Shown here: one piece after another, positions 33,445 through 42,960 of the stretch | Numbering within the stretch: the stretch's first letter is position 1 | Layout: the number at the start of each line of letters is the position of its first letter | Origin: a virus | Virus record (IMG/VR): IMGVR_UViG_3300008262_000014 | Span: 1-64,000 of that record | Strand: one strand, 5' to 3' | Length of the DNA: 64,000 bases | The notes under the pieces: generated by a model | Seen by the model: the letters and a program-made list of their open reading frames with translations, nothing else | Database searches by the model: none | Told to the model about the DNA's origin: nothing | Program-made: the position numbers and the translations under genes

Positions 33445-36400
33445 TTATATTATCCACCAATTATTATTTCTTGCTATTAATGTTAATGATATATAGTTTA
33501 TGTTCATATCGGCATATGAACCACCATCTATTGTTCCCGTTGGTGGTATTAATCTTATTCTGTAAGTACCACTATAACCACCTTCATCTTTTATTATTAT
33601 ACTTGCACCATCATTATTAACCGGTGATGGTAATGTTAAATTTACATTTCCACTATAACTAACACCATAATAACTAATTGATGTTGTTAACGTTTGTGAT
33701 GACACTGTGATTCCTGTTGTTGTGTATGTATTTATACCTGTAATACTATCTAAATTTCTGTATCTAATAACACCATTAGAGTCACTTGTTAATATTCTAG
33801 TATCGGTATTTCCACTCTGTAATCCTCCAAATCTAACAGGATTTGTAGAACCTGATACAAATAATTTATTCCCACTATCAACTGTTGTACCTATCAAGGT
33901 ATTTCCTGAAACACTATTTAAAATATTTGTACCTGTTGTATTTTGATATGCGATGTGTGTTACACCAGTCATACCAGACAATGTAGGGTTATAATATATA
34001 CCTCTAATTGTTGTAGTATAAATACTAGTATTATTTATAACAGGATCAATCAATAATGTATTGGCATCCCATCCATTTGTATTTGGACTTTCCCAACCTA
34101 AATTTATATTTACTATTGATGAATTTCCTTGAAAATAACTTCTAGTTAAACCATATCCACCTCTTCTAACAAACGCCCATTTATCTTTTGCACCACCTTG
34201 TTCATCTTCAATGATAAAAGTAACATTATTATTTCCTGGTCTTCTCCACAATCCAACATAGGCGGTTGGTTGTGTGGTTGATGTCGTATTTATTTCAAAT
34301 CCACCTACTCTTAAATTTTGTGTTACTACACCATTTCCATTTACATGTAAATTACCTGTAGAACTTATATTTGTTCTCAATGTTTGATTAAGTGAAGGAG
34401 GATTACAACCAGAACCATCACAAGACGGAGATAAGCCGGTGTCGGTATAAGACAGAGTTGTTGTACTAAATTCAGTAGTGAATGTTGTATAATATCTATT
34501 TGTACCGTTCCATGGGTTTGTTCTATATATTCTATATTGTGATACCCCATAAATTGCGGTCCAAGTAAGTTGTACCGAATTAGTTGTTCCACCAGAGATT
34601 GTTACAGATGTTGCAGTACCTGCTGGTGTGGTATAATTTAAGTTATCAACCGCAACAATTCTATATGAATATGTTGTTCCTGTTGTGTCTCCCGTGAGTG
34701 AACCCCCAATTGCAGATACTGTTGCAGATGGTTGTGATGGTGTTGATATAGTACCAACACCAAAATTACTTTGTATTCTTGTTACACCATAACTGTCAAA
34801 CTTATGACCGGAATCTGTTGTTGAACCGATGATTATGTTTCCATTATTTCTAAAATACGCACCAAATGTTGAGGTATTGTCAGAAGGTCCACCAACCAAC
34901 CATTCACCACTTAATTGACCTGTTGTGAAATTTCCTGCGTATATTCTAAATTTATACCCTTCTTGTTCCATCCAACTCCACCAGTTACCGTTAAAACCAC
35001 CAGTATTGCCTGCTGGTCTAAATGTTAATCTAGTCCTAAAAGGATTTAGTGTAGTACTCTCATCAGAAATTTCAACAATACCGTCGTTTGAGTTCCCATA
35101 TATGGAACCATACCCATAACTAGAACCAATGACGACACCCGCATTTTTGGTTCTTAAATCAATATATGTCCTATTAGAAGTCGAACCAGTATATGTTGGG
35201 GATATATCCACACCCACATAGGTACTAGTTCCTGTTGTTGTTGCACCTATTATGGGTGAAAACAAAGTACCAATTGTTGTGCCGGTAGGTGCGTTTATCG
35301 TTGGAGAAAAAGTTGTTTGTGGATTAATAGTTAGTGTATAACCACTTGTTGTTGATAATGTCCTATCACTGTTTAGTGTCCCATTACTATTGTATATGTT
35401 AGCAAAATCGGATATATTTCTATATTTAATAACACCATTATCATCACTAGATAATATCCTAGTATCCGTTGTACCACTTTGTAAACCGACTAATCTAATT
35501 GGGTCTGATGTGTCTTCTACATGTAATCTATTTAATGGTGATACGACACCAATACCTATTTTACCATTTGAGGTTGGAGAATCACTTGGACTTCCACCAG
35601 AAGTATCAAAATTAGTATTAGTACCAAATAAAACACCACCAATGTTAATAGAATCTGTAGTTCCATTTGGTAATGTAATAGAATTACCAATAATAATATT
35701 ATTTTTACCTATTTTACTAAAACCAAATCTAGGTGTACCAACATTAAAACCTATTAATGTTGAATATGATGCATTAGTTGAATTGTTACCAGCCAAATAA
35801 CCAATAAAATTAGAAAAACTGGCATTAGTGGCGTTTGAACCTGCACCAGTCCCCATAAATGTTGATCCCGATGCATACACCGCATTACTACCTGCAGAAT
35901 TACCTATAAAATTTGAATCAAACCCCTTTACTTGTCTATCAAAACCAATGTAAGTAACACCTGTAACACCATAACCCGCATTCGCACCGATAAAATTTGA
36001 AAATCCCGCATTCAATGAATTATAACCAGCAGAATTACCTATAAAGTTTGATTTATAGGCATTTTTAGCACTACTACCGGCAACCTCACCAATAAAATTT
36101 GAATTATCATTATCATTACCATTACTACCTGCACTGTAACCGATAAATGTTGACCTTGAAGCACCGGTAGTGCTTCTACCGGCATATGAACCAAATGATA
36201 TTTGGTCAAAACTTAACGACTCTGTGTTCTGCCCCAAAGCAAAGGAACCACTACCACTACTACCTGTTACAACAACTGGTTTAAGGTAAGGTAAAACTCC
36301 TGGAGTTTCACTACTTTCTGAATACCATTTAGGAACACCTTCTAAGTTTCTTCCATCACCATAAAAGGTACCGCCACTTATTGTTGTTGCACTTATCGTA

Positions 36401-39228
36401 TTAGACGTTAATCCACTTTGGAATAAAACATTTCCTGTTACGGTACCACCAGATAGTGGTAAATAATCATTGACTACTGAAGATATTGTATTTGCAGTTA
36501 AACCTGTTATGTTTAAAAATATTCTAAATCCACCACCGGTATTATAACCAAAATAAAGTACGTTGTATCTATTATCAAAACTACCACCTGAAATAAATTT
36601 ATCCGCCGTTAATTTTTCAATATCGGCATACTTTAAAACACCATCATCTTCAACTATGATAACCGTATTTCCTGTTGATGGTTGTAACCCTTGTATTCTA
36701 ACTGGATTTGTTGCACCTGTAATATGTAACAAATTTGTTGGTGATGTTGTACCAATACCAACATTTGTACCGTCATATGTAAATCCACTACTACCTGTTA
36801 ATATTCCGTTACTATTGTATATTACTTGTTTATTCGATCCAACACCATAAAATGTTCCACCACTTATTGTTGTTGCGGATATTGTATTTGCACTTAAATT
36901 ATTTAAATTTAAACCATTTAGGTTTGTGTTTCCTGTAACAGTTAAATCCCCATTAACAGTTAATCCTGTCATCACATCAATACTTGTGTTAAATGTGTTT
37001 CCAGAATTATCTTTTATTGTGAGTGTATTATTAAGATATGTGAATCCAGTTACGTATGTATCTGCGGTTACAGTATTCAAAACATCTGATATGTTTCTAT
37101 ATTGTATAGTATTTCCTGTATTTAATGTTAATATTTTAACATCATTTAAACCTAAATTAACAGTATCTAACTGAACAGTATTACTGAACCTACTAGTTCC
37201 ATTAACATCAAATTGATACGTACTATTTAATACATTCACACCAACTTTAGCATTAAATCTTAAGTAATCATTCGTGAAATCACCCCATATTAATGGTGTT
37301 GATGTGTCGGTATTATCGATATATAATAAATTCGATCCTGTTTCTAATCTACCACTATTTGTACCAATAAAGACATTACCACTACTTGTGGTTCCGTTTC
37401 TACCTGATCTATATCCAATGTAAACATTATCACTACCTGATTGATTTAACGCACCCGCACTTTTACCATATATAGTATTATTGTCACCTGTCTTATTAAA
37501 TTGAAACGAATTTGTTCCAGTAATTACGTTAAATCTTCCAGTTGTCTTATCTAAAGCAGCACCATTCCCTATGAAAATGTTGTCATCACCTGTTGTACCT
37601 GTTCCCCCCGTAAAACTTGTTGCAACATTTTCGCCGATAGCTATATTAAATTTTCCATTAATTAAAGACATTAGAGCCCTATCACCTATTGCCGTGTTTC
37701 TAAACCCTATTGTTACGGCAGAAAGGGCATTACTACCAAAAGCTGTATTTGCATATGTTGCAATTGCATTTTTACCACTATTTAATCCAAAATATAGTGA
37801 AGGTGATATTGGTACCTCAACTGTACTATAAGTCCCTCTAATTTCAAATATAGTATTACCCGAAGAGTCTATTCCATTTAAAAAAGAATCATTTATATTA
37901 GACCCTAATTTTAAAGATAGGGTATTTCCACTTAAATCAACAACCCTATTTGATTGTAAAGAACCATCAACGGTATATATATTGTCTATATTAGTTAAAT
38001 TAGATCCATCACCATAAAATGTTCCACCACTTATTGTTGTTGCAGACAATGTACCATTAACAGTTAATCCGGTAAATTGATCAATCGTAACATTGAAAGT
38101 GTTACCTGAATTATCACTTAAAGAAAGTTTATTATCATTATATGTGAAACCTGTTAGGTACGTATTGGGATCTATGGGTAAATTTTCGTAGGTTGTTGCA
38201 TATATTGTATTTGCAGTTAAACCACTTTGAAATATAACGTCACCAGTTACAGTACCTCCACTTGTTTGGAGATACGGAAAGTTTGTTTGTCCTGTAAAAT
38301 TAATACCAAAATTAGGATATGAACCTGTAATTTCTAATCCAGTTCCACCAGATATTGTGACAGTCCGGTCAGGTAAAGTATTTGTAATTGTGAAGTTAGG
38401 GTATGTACCACCCGTCAATATTCCAGTACCACCACTAATAGTCACCACCTGATCTGGTAATGTGTTTATTAAAACAACATTTCCGGTTGTACTATTCCCT
38501 GAAAGTCCTGTACCACCACTAACAGACAATACGATATTTGTTAAATTACCACCATTACCATAAAATGTTGACCCACTTATTGTTGTTGCGGATATTGTGT
38601 TGGCATTTAATTTATTTAAATTTAACACATTAAGATTTGTATCACCTGTAACTGTCAAATTACCATTAACAGTTAAACCAGTTACTTTATTAATTATTGC
38701 GTTAAATGTTCCACCTGTATTATCAGATATTGTAAACGTATTTGTGTCGTTATATCCAAAATTTGTAACATAAGTATCGGGATCTATTGGAAGGTTTTGA
38801 TAAGTTGTTGCCGATATTGTTGTTGCGGTAAATCCACCAAAGAGATTTGTATTCCCATTAACGGTTAGATTACCATTAATTGTTAACCCTGTTAATATAT
38901 TAAACGATGCGGTTAAAGTATAACCAGATCTATCAACAATTGTGAATGTATTTGCATTATTATATGTAAATCCGGTGGTATATCTATCAAAATCATATTC
39001 AAAACCACTAATTGTAATGGTATTACCACTATTACTAGTTAATGTTAGTACTCCCTGACTAAAAGATCCTCCATTTAAGTACAAGTCACTTATAGATACA
39101 CCTGATAAAAATATATTTTCAGAATAAATTGCATTTATAGGTCCATCAATTTTACCTATATCAACCGTATATCCTGAAGGTACGGTTATTGTGTCTATTT
39201 GGGACCAATTTATTTTTTGTAGTGCCAT
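33445..39228 (-). CDS. giant repetitive tail-fibre protein
   Basis: 1,927 residues. The chain is built of repeated modules. One is the TVNGNLTVTGDTNLNGLNLN / NTISATTISGGTFYG unit seen at least four times; a second is a YadA-head-like run of SNFIGYLAGNNSTNASYST / AGSNAVYASGSTFMGT repeats around residues 1,000-1,150. The C-terminus (SYSGNVNLTLPSPVNNDGAS, DGGSYADMNINYISL) is a compact beta end and no S74 endosialidase chaperone is visible. Such proteins form trimeric adhesive fibres. Its repeats make recombination and length change likely. The start ATG is inside an imperfect inverted repeat. Confidence 0.85.
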   Translation of the reverse strand: MALQKINWSQIDTITVPSGYTVDIGKIDGPINAIYSENIFLSGVSISDLYLNGGSFSQGVLTLTSNSGNTITISGFEYDFDRYTTGFTYNNANTFTIVDRSGYTLTASFNILTGLTINGNLTVNGNTNLFGGFTATTISATTYQNLPIDPDTYVTNFGYNDTNTFTISDNTGGTFNAIINKVTGLTVNGNLTVTGDTNLNVLNLNKLNANTISATTISGSTFYGNGGNLTNIVLSVSGGTGLSGNSTTGNVVLINTLPDQVVTISGGTGILTGGTYPNFTITNTLPDRTVTISGGTGLEITGSYPNFGINFTGQTNFPYLQTSGGTVTGDVIFQSGLTANTIYATTYENLPIDPNTYLTGFTYNDNKLSLSDNSGNTFNVTIDQFTGLTVNGTLSATTISGGTFYGDGSNLTNIDNIYTVDGSLQSNRVVDLSGNTLSLKLGSNINDSFLNGIDSSGNTIFEIRGTYSTVEVPISPSLYFGLNSGKNAIATYANTAFGSNALSAVTIGFRNTAIGDRALMSLINGKFNIAIGENVATSFTGGTGTTGDDNIFIGNGAALDKTTGRFNVITGTNSFQFNKTGDNNTIYGKSAGALNQSGSDNVYIGYRSGRNGTTSSGNVFIGTNSGRLETGSNLLYIDNTDTSTPLIWGDFTNDYLRFNAKVGVNVLNSTYQFDVNGTSRFSNTVQLDTVNLGLNDVKILTLNTGNTIQYRNISDVLNTVTADTYVTGFTYLNNTLTIKDNSGNTFNTSIDVMTGLTVNGDLTVTGNTNLNGLNLNNLSANTISATTISGGTFYGVGSNKQVIYNSNGILTGSSGFTYDGTNVGIGTTSPTNLLHITGATNPVRIQGLQPSTGNTVIIVEDDGVLKYADIEKLTADKFISGGSFDNRYNVLYFGYNTGGGFRIFLNITGLTANTISSVVNDYLPLSGGTVTGNVLFQSGLTSNTISATTISGGTFYGDGRNLEGVPKWYSESSETPGVLPYLKPVVVTGSSGSGSFALGQNTESLSFDQISFGSYAGRSTTGASRSTFIGYSAGSNGNDNDNSNFIGEVAGSSAKNAYKSNFIGNSAGYNSLNAGFSNFIGANAGYGVTGVTYIGFDRQVKGFDSNFIGNSAGSNAVYASGSTFMGTGAGSNATNASFSNFIGYLAGNNSTNASYSTLIGFNVGTPRFGFSKIGKNNIIIGNSITLPNGTTDSINIGGVLFGTNTNFDTSGGSPSDSPTSNGKIGIGVVSPLNRLHVEDTSDPIRLVGLQSGTTDTRILSSDDNGVIKYRNISDFANIYNSNGTLNSDRTLSTTSGYTLTINPQTTFSPTINAPTGTTIGTLFSPIIGATTTGTSTYVGVDISPTYTGSTSNRTYIDLRTKNAGVVIGSSYGYGSIYGNSNDGIVEISDESTTLNPFRTRLTFRPAGNTGGFNGNWWSWMEQEGYKFRIYAGNFTTGQLSGEWLVGGPSDNTSTFGAYFRNNGNIIIGSTTDSGHKFDSYGVTRIQSNFGVGTISTPSQPSATVSAIGGSLTGDTTGTTYSYRIVAVDNLNYTTPAGTATSVTISGGTTNSVQLTWTAIYGVSQYRIYRTNPWNGTNRYYTTFTTEFSTTTLSYTDTGLSPSCDGSGCNPPSLNQTLRTNISSTGNLHVNGNGVVTQNLRVGGFEINTTSTTQPTAYVGLWRRPGNNNVTFIIEDEQGGAKDKWAFVRRGGYGLTRSYFQGNSSIVNINLGWESPNTNGWDANTLLIDPVINNTSIYTTTIRGIYYNPTLSGMTGVTHIAYQNTTGTNILNSVSGNTLIGTTVDSGNKLFVSGSTNPVRFGGLQSGNTDTRILTSDSNGVIRYRNLDSITGINTYTTTGITVSSQTLTTSISYYGVSYSGNVNLTLPSPVNNDGASIIIKDEGGYSGTYRIRLIPPTGTIDGGSYADMNINYISLTLIARNNNWWII
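36375..38589. repeat. direct repeats inside the fibre gene
   Basis: Four exact copies of a 16-base unit (CACTTATTGTTGTTGC) at 36,375-36,390, 36,861-36,876, 38,028-38,043 and 38,574-38,589, each inside a longer similar segment that encodes the ISATTISGGTFYG module. These favour recombination within the gene. Confidence 0.8.
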
Positions 39229-39266
39229 ATAAAAAGTAAAGTCTTTATATAAATACTTTTATATGG
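39225..39266. repeat. imperfect inverted repeat enclosing the fibre start codon
   Basis: CCATATAAAAAGTA (39,225-39,238) pairs with TACTTTTATATGG (39,254-39,266) with one bulged base and a 15-base loop. The gene-side arm holds the ATG (39,226-39,228) of the 1,927-residue fibre, and the loop contains the promoter-like element. Confidence 0.75.
39246..39255 (-). promoter_or_regulatory. candidate late promoter element
   Basis: Coding strand GTATTTATAT, a two-base variant of ATATTTATAA, in the loop of the inverted repeat before the fibre gene. Confidence 0.3.
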
Positions 39267-39276
39267 TTTAATTAAT

Positions 39277-39302
39277 AAAAAAAGGAGGAAAAACCTCCTT
39301 TT
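39277..39302 (-). terminator. rho-independent terminator
   Basis: AAAAGGAGG (39,280-39,288) pairs with CCTCCTTTT (39,294-39,302) with a 5-base loop; the A-rich left flank gives a U-run on minus-strand RNA. It follows the glutaredoxin gene. Confidence 0.75.
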
Positions 39303-39576
39303 ATTTAAAAAAATATCTTGATATTATATCTACAATCTCATCTTCAGTTTCATAATCTATGCTTGGAATATATATGTCTCCCGTATCCGATCCTTCTGGT
39401 GTGATAAATGTAGTGGGTAAAAATTCATGTTTTATTTGTTTAACCACCTCATCCCATAAATCTTTATTATCTGTAATTTCAAGATCAATATAAGGAATTG
39501 AAATTCTATCTAATCTATTTTTAAGACTTGAACAGTGTATACACCCATTTAGGGTAAAAATAAACACTTTAGGCAT
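39301..39576 (-). CDS. glutaredoxin-like protein
   Basis: 91 residues. FTLNGCIHCSSLKNRL carries the CxxC redox centre near residue 12; LPTTFITPEG holds the cis-proline of the thioredoxin fold. It reduces disulphides or delivers electrons, for example to a ribonucleotide reductase elsewhere in the genome. It overlaps the thioredoxin gene by 8 bases, so the two are made together. Confidence 0.85.
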   Translation of the reverse strand: MPKVFIFTLNGCIHCSSLKNRLDRISIPYIDLEITDNKDLWDEVVKQIKHEFLPTTFITPEGSDTGDIYIPSIDYETEDEIVDIISRYFFK

Positions 39577-39886
39577 TATTTTTAATTTTATCTAGAAATT
39601 CTTTATAATAAGAATCCATCTTCGCACCATTCGATCTATCTATTAGATTTTGTCCATCGTAAATGAAAACAGTTGGAACAGAATTTATACCTAATTCCAT
39701 TGTGGCTTCTCTATTTTCATCAACATCAACTTTTAAAAATTTAAAATCAGGATAATCTTTTGATATATTTTCTAATCTCGGTGTTAATGATTTACATGGT
39801 CCACACCATTTAGCGGAGTAACTTACCAAAATTTTATTACCTTCAGATTGTAGTTGTTTAACAACACTTGCATTTACATTTTCCAT
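39569..39886 (-). CDS. trxA: thioredoxin
   Basis: 105 residues. SYSAKWCGPCKSLTPRLENI is the thioredoxin active site (WCGPC); FLKVDVDENREATMELGINS and VPTVFIYDGQN complete the fold with the cis-proline. It reduces protein disulphides in the cytoplasm; in phages it may serve ribonucleotide reductase or act as a polymerase processivity factor. The neighbours are glutaredoxin downstream and an AAA ATPase upstream. Confidence 0.95.
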   Translation of the reverse strand: MENVNASVVKQLQSEGNKILVSYSAKWCGPCKSLTPRLENISKDYPDFKFLKVDVDENREATMELGINSVPTVFIYDGQNLIDRSNGAKMDSYYKEFLDKIKNNA

Positions 39887-39888
39887 AA

Positions 39889-40959
39889 TTAATTTATATT
39901 AAATCCTATTTTATTTTCTTTTTGTGTTTTATGAACTTCTATGTCAATATTATATATATCAGCTAAAATCATTGGTTGATTAACAACATGATTTTTATTC
40001 AATGATTTTAATAATTTATTAGTTTCATCTACAGACAAAGGTGAAAATTTGTGTTCAGCAATTAATCTTCCCTTTCTAAGTAAAGCGTTATCAATTTTTT
40101 CTCTTTTCATATTAAATGTCGCTATTACTTGTATATTTAAACAATCTCCAAGTATTCCATCTGTTAAATTTAAAATATTAGATACACCTGCCGGTGATCC
40201 GTTACCTTCTCTATCTGATATAACTCGTTCAGCATCTTCAATTATTAGTACAGAATTTCTATGTTCCATCAAAAATGGGATAATTGATGGTTCCGATATT
40301 GCCTCCGCCATTGATGGTGGAATAAATAAAATTTCTTTTGAATCAATTAATTTGGTAAGGTATTTTAGATATGATGTTTTACCGGTACCGGGATCACCGT
40401 GTAATAAAATAATACCCTTATCGTTGTCGTTGTTTAGTCTATTGATAATTGTCTCATGTATTTTAACAAAAGATTTCCCATAATTCAATTCTAAATCAAT
40501 TTCAGGTATAGTTAAATCATATTCTTCTGTATCTAAATGACCCATTTCACTTTTAACTAAACTAATATTAAGTTTCTTTTTAGATTTTTCATATTTTTTT
40601 AATTTTTCAAAATCTACTTGTTCAGTTATTTCGCCATTTTTTATATCATAAAAAATTTCAAATTGGTAATATCCATCTAATTTACCTTCATTTATCATTT
40701 TTGCAATTATATTATTCTTCTTATTGATGAATATAAACTGTATACTTTGTCTATTAGATTTCCCAATTGAGTTATTTTTATACTCGAGAACAAATCCATT
40801 TGTGACTAAAAAGGTAGATAACGTAATGTCATAAAAAATAGAGTAATTGGAATGCTTAGAAGGAATTGAATCAAATTGATTTATAAATAATTGTTCAAGA
40901 GGAAAATCGTTTCCGTATACAGTGTCGTATAAAGGATAATTTATTGGTAATTTAGGCAT
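39889..40959 (-). CDS. AAA+ ATPase
   Basis: 356 residues. The ATPase domain is C-terminal: LLHGDPGTGKTSYLKYL (Walker A), SVLIIEDAERVISD (Walker B), VIATFNM (sensor 1) and NALLRKGRLIAE (arginine finger region). The N-terminal 170 residues are a family-specific part with no match recognised. The style is BCS1-like. Its target is unknown; it lies next to thioredoxin and three genes from NusG. Confidence 0.85.
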   Translation of the reverse strand: MPKLPINYPLYDTVYGNDFPLEQLFINQFDSIPSKHSNYSIFYDITLSTFLVTNGFVLEYKNNSIGKSNRQSIQFIFINKKNNIIAKMINEGKLDGYYQFEIFYDIKNGEITEQVDFEKLKKYEKSKKKLNISLVKSEMGHLDTEEYDLTIPEIDLELNYGKSFVKIHETIINRLNNDNDKGIILLHGDPGTGKTSYLKYLTKLIDSKEILFIPPSMAEAISEPSIIPFLMEHRNSVLIIEDAERVISDREGNGSPAGVSNILNLTDGILGDCLNIQVIATFNMKREKIDNALLRKGRLIAEHKFSPLSVDETNKLLKSLNKNHVVNQPMILADIYNIDIEVHKTQKENKIGFNIN

Positions 40960-40995
40960 GTTACAATAATATGTAAAATATTTTATTTAAAAAAA

Positions 40996-41325
40996 TTAAT
41001 TCAAACAAATTTTACCAAAATTTTTTAAATCAATAAAAATATTTTTTTCCTTTTCATAAGATTCTATCTTATCATCTTCGTAAGATGGAGATTTTCTTTT
41101 AGTGACATTAATATTGATAATCAATAATCTTTTCCTTATTGACTCAAACTGTTCTTTAGTTAAAATTGGTTCACCTTCCTTTTCGAAATTTTTTTGTGAT
41201 ATCTCTGTGAGATATTTAAAAAATAATTCCTCATCAATTTCATTTAAAAAATAATTTCGTGCTTCGATATCATTCTTGAAAAATTTTTTTACATTTTGCA
41301 CATAAATTAAAACTTCAGGTGACAT
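40996..41325 (-). CDS. hypothetical protein
   Basis: 109 residues, charged and helical (VQNVKKFFKNDIEARNYFLN, EELFFKYLTEISQKNFEK). No domain recognised. It sits five bases from NusG and is followed by the AAA gene after a 36-base AT-rich spacer. Confidence 0.45.
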   Translation of the reverse strand: MSPEVLIYVQNVKKFFKNDIEARNYFLNEIDEELFFKYLTEISQKNFEKEGEPILTKEQFESIRKRLLIININVTKRKSPSYEDDKIESYEKEKNIFIDLKNFGKICLN

Positions 41326-41330
41326 TTTAT

Positions 41331-41852
41331 TTATTTTTTAATTTGTGTTATTAATAAAGAAACTGGTGTATTCCTACCAAAAATTTTTACATCAACATCT
41401 ACTTTATCATCTTTAATTGAAGAAATGACACCAATGAAACCAAGAAACGGGCCATCAATAACGGTAATTGTCTCACCGATTTCATATTTTAGTTTTTTAT
41501 TAACTTTATGTTCGACTAATAAATCATCTTTAATTATTCTATCAACATCGTTCTTTCTCATTAATAATGGTTTTTTATCACCCATCATACCCATAATATT
41601 TGGTATTGAAGATATTTCTTTTAATTCATCCTCATTCATTTCCTTTTTTGCCTCAAAATACAAGTAACCATTATATATTACTTTTTCTCTTAACACTTTC
41701 TTGTCCTTAACAGTCACCAATTCACTATCTGTTGGACAGATAAACCTTATAATATTTTTAATATTACCTAGTGATATTTGTATATTGTATTGTTCATTCA
41801 ATTGTCTTTCTTTACCGGGTAATACTTTAATAACATACCAAAATGTATCCAT
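41331..41852 (-). CDS. nusG: NusG/RfaH-like transcription factor
   Basis: 173 residues. FWYVIKVLPGKERQLNEQY begins the NGN domain (about 1-110) that contacts the RNA polymerase clamp; GETITVIDGPFLGFIGVISS (about 125-150) is the KOW motif of the C-terminal barrel. This is the full two-domain form. It may bind host RNA polymerase and alter elongation or pausing for phage genes. It carries its own promoter-like element. Confidence 0.9.
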   Translation of the reverse strand: MDTFWYVIKVLPGKERQLNEQYNIQISLGNIKNIIRFICPTDSELVTVKDKKVLREKVIYNGYLYFEAKKEMNEDELKEISSIPNIMGMMGDKKPLLMRKNDVDRIIKDDLLVEHKVNKKLKYEIGETITVIDGPFLGFIGVISSIKDDKVDVDVKIFGRNTPVSLLITQIKK

Positions 41853-41862
41853 ATTCTTTATT

Positions 41863-41872
41863 TTATAAATAT
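41863..41872 (-). promoter_or_regulatory. candidate late promoter element
   Basis: Exact ATATTTATAA on the coding strand, 10 bases upstream of the NusG gene, in the spacer after the Dam gene. Confidence 0.4.
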
Positions 41873-41873
41873 T

Positions 41874-42719
41874 TCAAAAATAGTTCATTATGAGCAATTC
41901 AGTACCTTCATTTTGAGTACCGTCTTTTTTAGCCGCCGCGGCTTTTTTAAAATTTTTACTTTCCCATCTGTATTGATTTTGTGGGAACCATGTGTGTAAC
42001 AATTCAAAATCATAATACGAAAGTGAGAATTTACCTTCTATATTTTTTAAAGTGTTAGCCAATCTTTCGTGATCGTTTCTATCGAAATCATGATTGGAAT
42101 AATAATTTTCGGTTTTCCAATATGGTGGATCCATATAAAAATATGTTGTTGGTGAATCATATTTCTTAACAACATCTTCAAAATCCATATTTTCAATAAA
42201 TGTTATTTTATCAAAATGTTCTCTATATTTAGGATTTTTTAATTTATCCATGAATATAAGAACTTTACAACGATATTTTCCTTTATAATCAGTATACGAT
42301 GAAGTTTCTGGTTTTGATCCTGAAAAAACTTGTGTTAAAACATATACATATTTACACGCAATTTCAAATTTATTTTCTTCAGTAATAATTAATTCGGGAT
42401 TAAAAACTTCTTTTTGATATTGATCAAACATTTGTGAATATTCGGGTGGAGTATCAACAACACCTAATTGTTGACATGGATATTTTGAAAGTTCATCCCA
42501 AAGTCTATCATATTCTTTTGTACATTTTAATAGATTACTATTTAACTTATTAAAATCATTATAAACTACTGTTTTTAAATTTGGATATTGATTTAAATCC
42601 ATGTTATAAAATACCCAAAACATACCTGAAAACCCCTCCACATATGTTTCGATATCTTTAGGAATGAATGGTACTATCCATTTACCAATTCTAGCTTTAC
42701 CACCAATGTAAGAAATCAT
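41874..42719 (-). CDS. dam: DNA adenine methyltransferase (Dam, D12 class)
   Basis: 281 residues. SYIGGKARIGKWIVPFIP is the D12-class FxGGK SAM motif; VEGFSGMFWVFYN follows, and TYFYMDPPYWKTENYY is the DPPY catalytic motif. These fit an N6-adenine methyltransferase of the T4 Dam/DpnM kind that acts on GATC-like sites, here likely to protect phage DNA from restriction or mark it. First gene after the divergent region with the plus-strand insertion. Confidence 0.9.
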   Translation of the reverse strand: MISYIGGKARIGKWIVPFIPKDIETYVEGFSGMFWVFYNMDLNQYPNLKTVVYNDFNKLNSNLLKCTKEYDRLWDELSKYPCQQLGVVDTPPEYSQMFDQYQKEVFNPELIITEENKFEIACKYVYVLTQVFSGSKPETSSYTDYKGKYRCKVLIFMDKLKNPKYREHFDKITFIENMDFEDVVKKYDSPTTYFYMDPPYWKTENYYSNHDFDRNDHERLANTLKNIEGKFSLSYYDFELLHTWFPQNQYRWESKNFKKAAAAKKDGTQNEGTELLIMNYF

Positions 42720-42773
42720 ATCTTTTTTTATTTAAAATAATATAAGAAAAAAAAATTAAAATAAGAAATCTGT

Positions 42774-42804
42774 TTTGAAATTAGTTAAAAATTGTGTATA
42801 TTTG
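42774..42804 (+). promoter_or_regulatory. Bacteroidota-type promoter (-33 TTTG / -7 TATATTTG)
   Basis: TTTG at 42,774-42,777, then 19 bases, then TATATTTG at 42,797-42,804, matching the TTTG / TAnnTTTG consensus of the Bacteroidota primary sigma factor. It points into the plus-strand gene pair. The distance to the ATG at 42,808 is very short, so the transcript may be nearly leaderless. Confidence 0.45.
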
Positions 42805-42807
42805 AGT

Positions 42808-42960
42808 ATGGCATGTAATGAATGTAAAAAGAAAAAAGAAGAAAGAATAAAGGCAGAAAAACAATTAGATATTGTTGAGAACTGGGTAATCTTGTTTATG
42901 GTTATTTGGTCGGCACTTGCAGTGTATGGTCTTATTTCTTTAATAGGGAAATTTTTATGA
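42808..42960 (+). CDS. small Cys-motif membrane protein
   Basis: 50 residues: MACNECKKKKEERIKAEKQL, then NWVILFMVIWSALAVYGLIS as one membrane span, and a basic tail. An in-frame upstream ATG at 42,775 exists but overlaps the promoter, so the later start is preferred. The CxxC plus lysine head recalls the other Cys-start peptide at 17,433. Function unknown. Confidence 0.55.
   Translation: MACNECKKKKEERIKAEKQLDIVENWVILFMVIWSALAVYGLISLIGKFL

Noticed and set aside
33707-37831. Several plus-strand open frames within the fibre gene
   Set aside because: They lie opposite a long, repetitive coding region with low complexity, have no start context, and share its repeats, so they are shadows.
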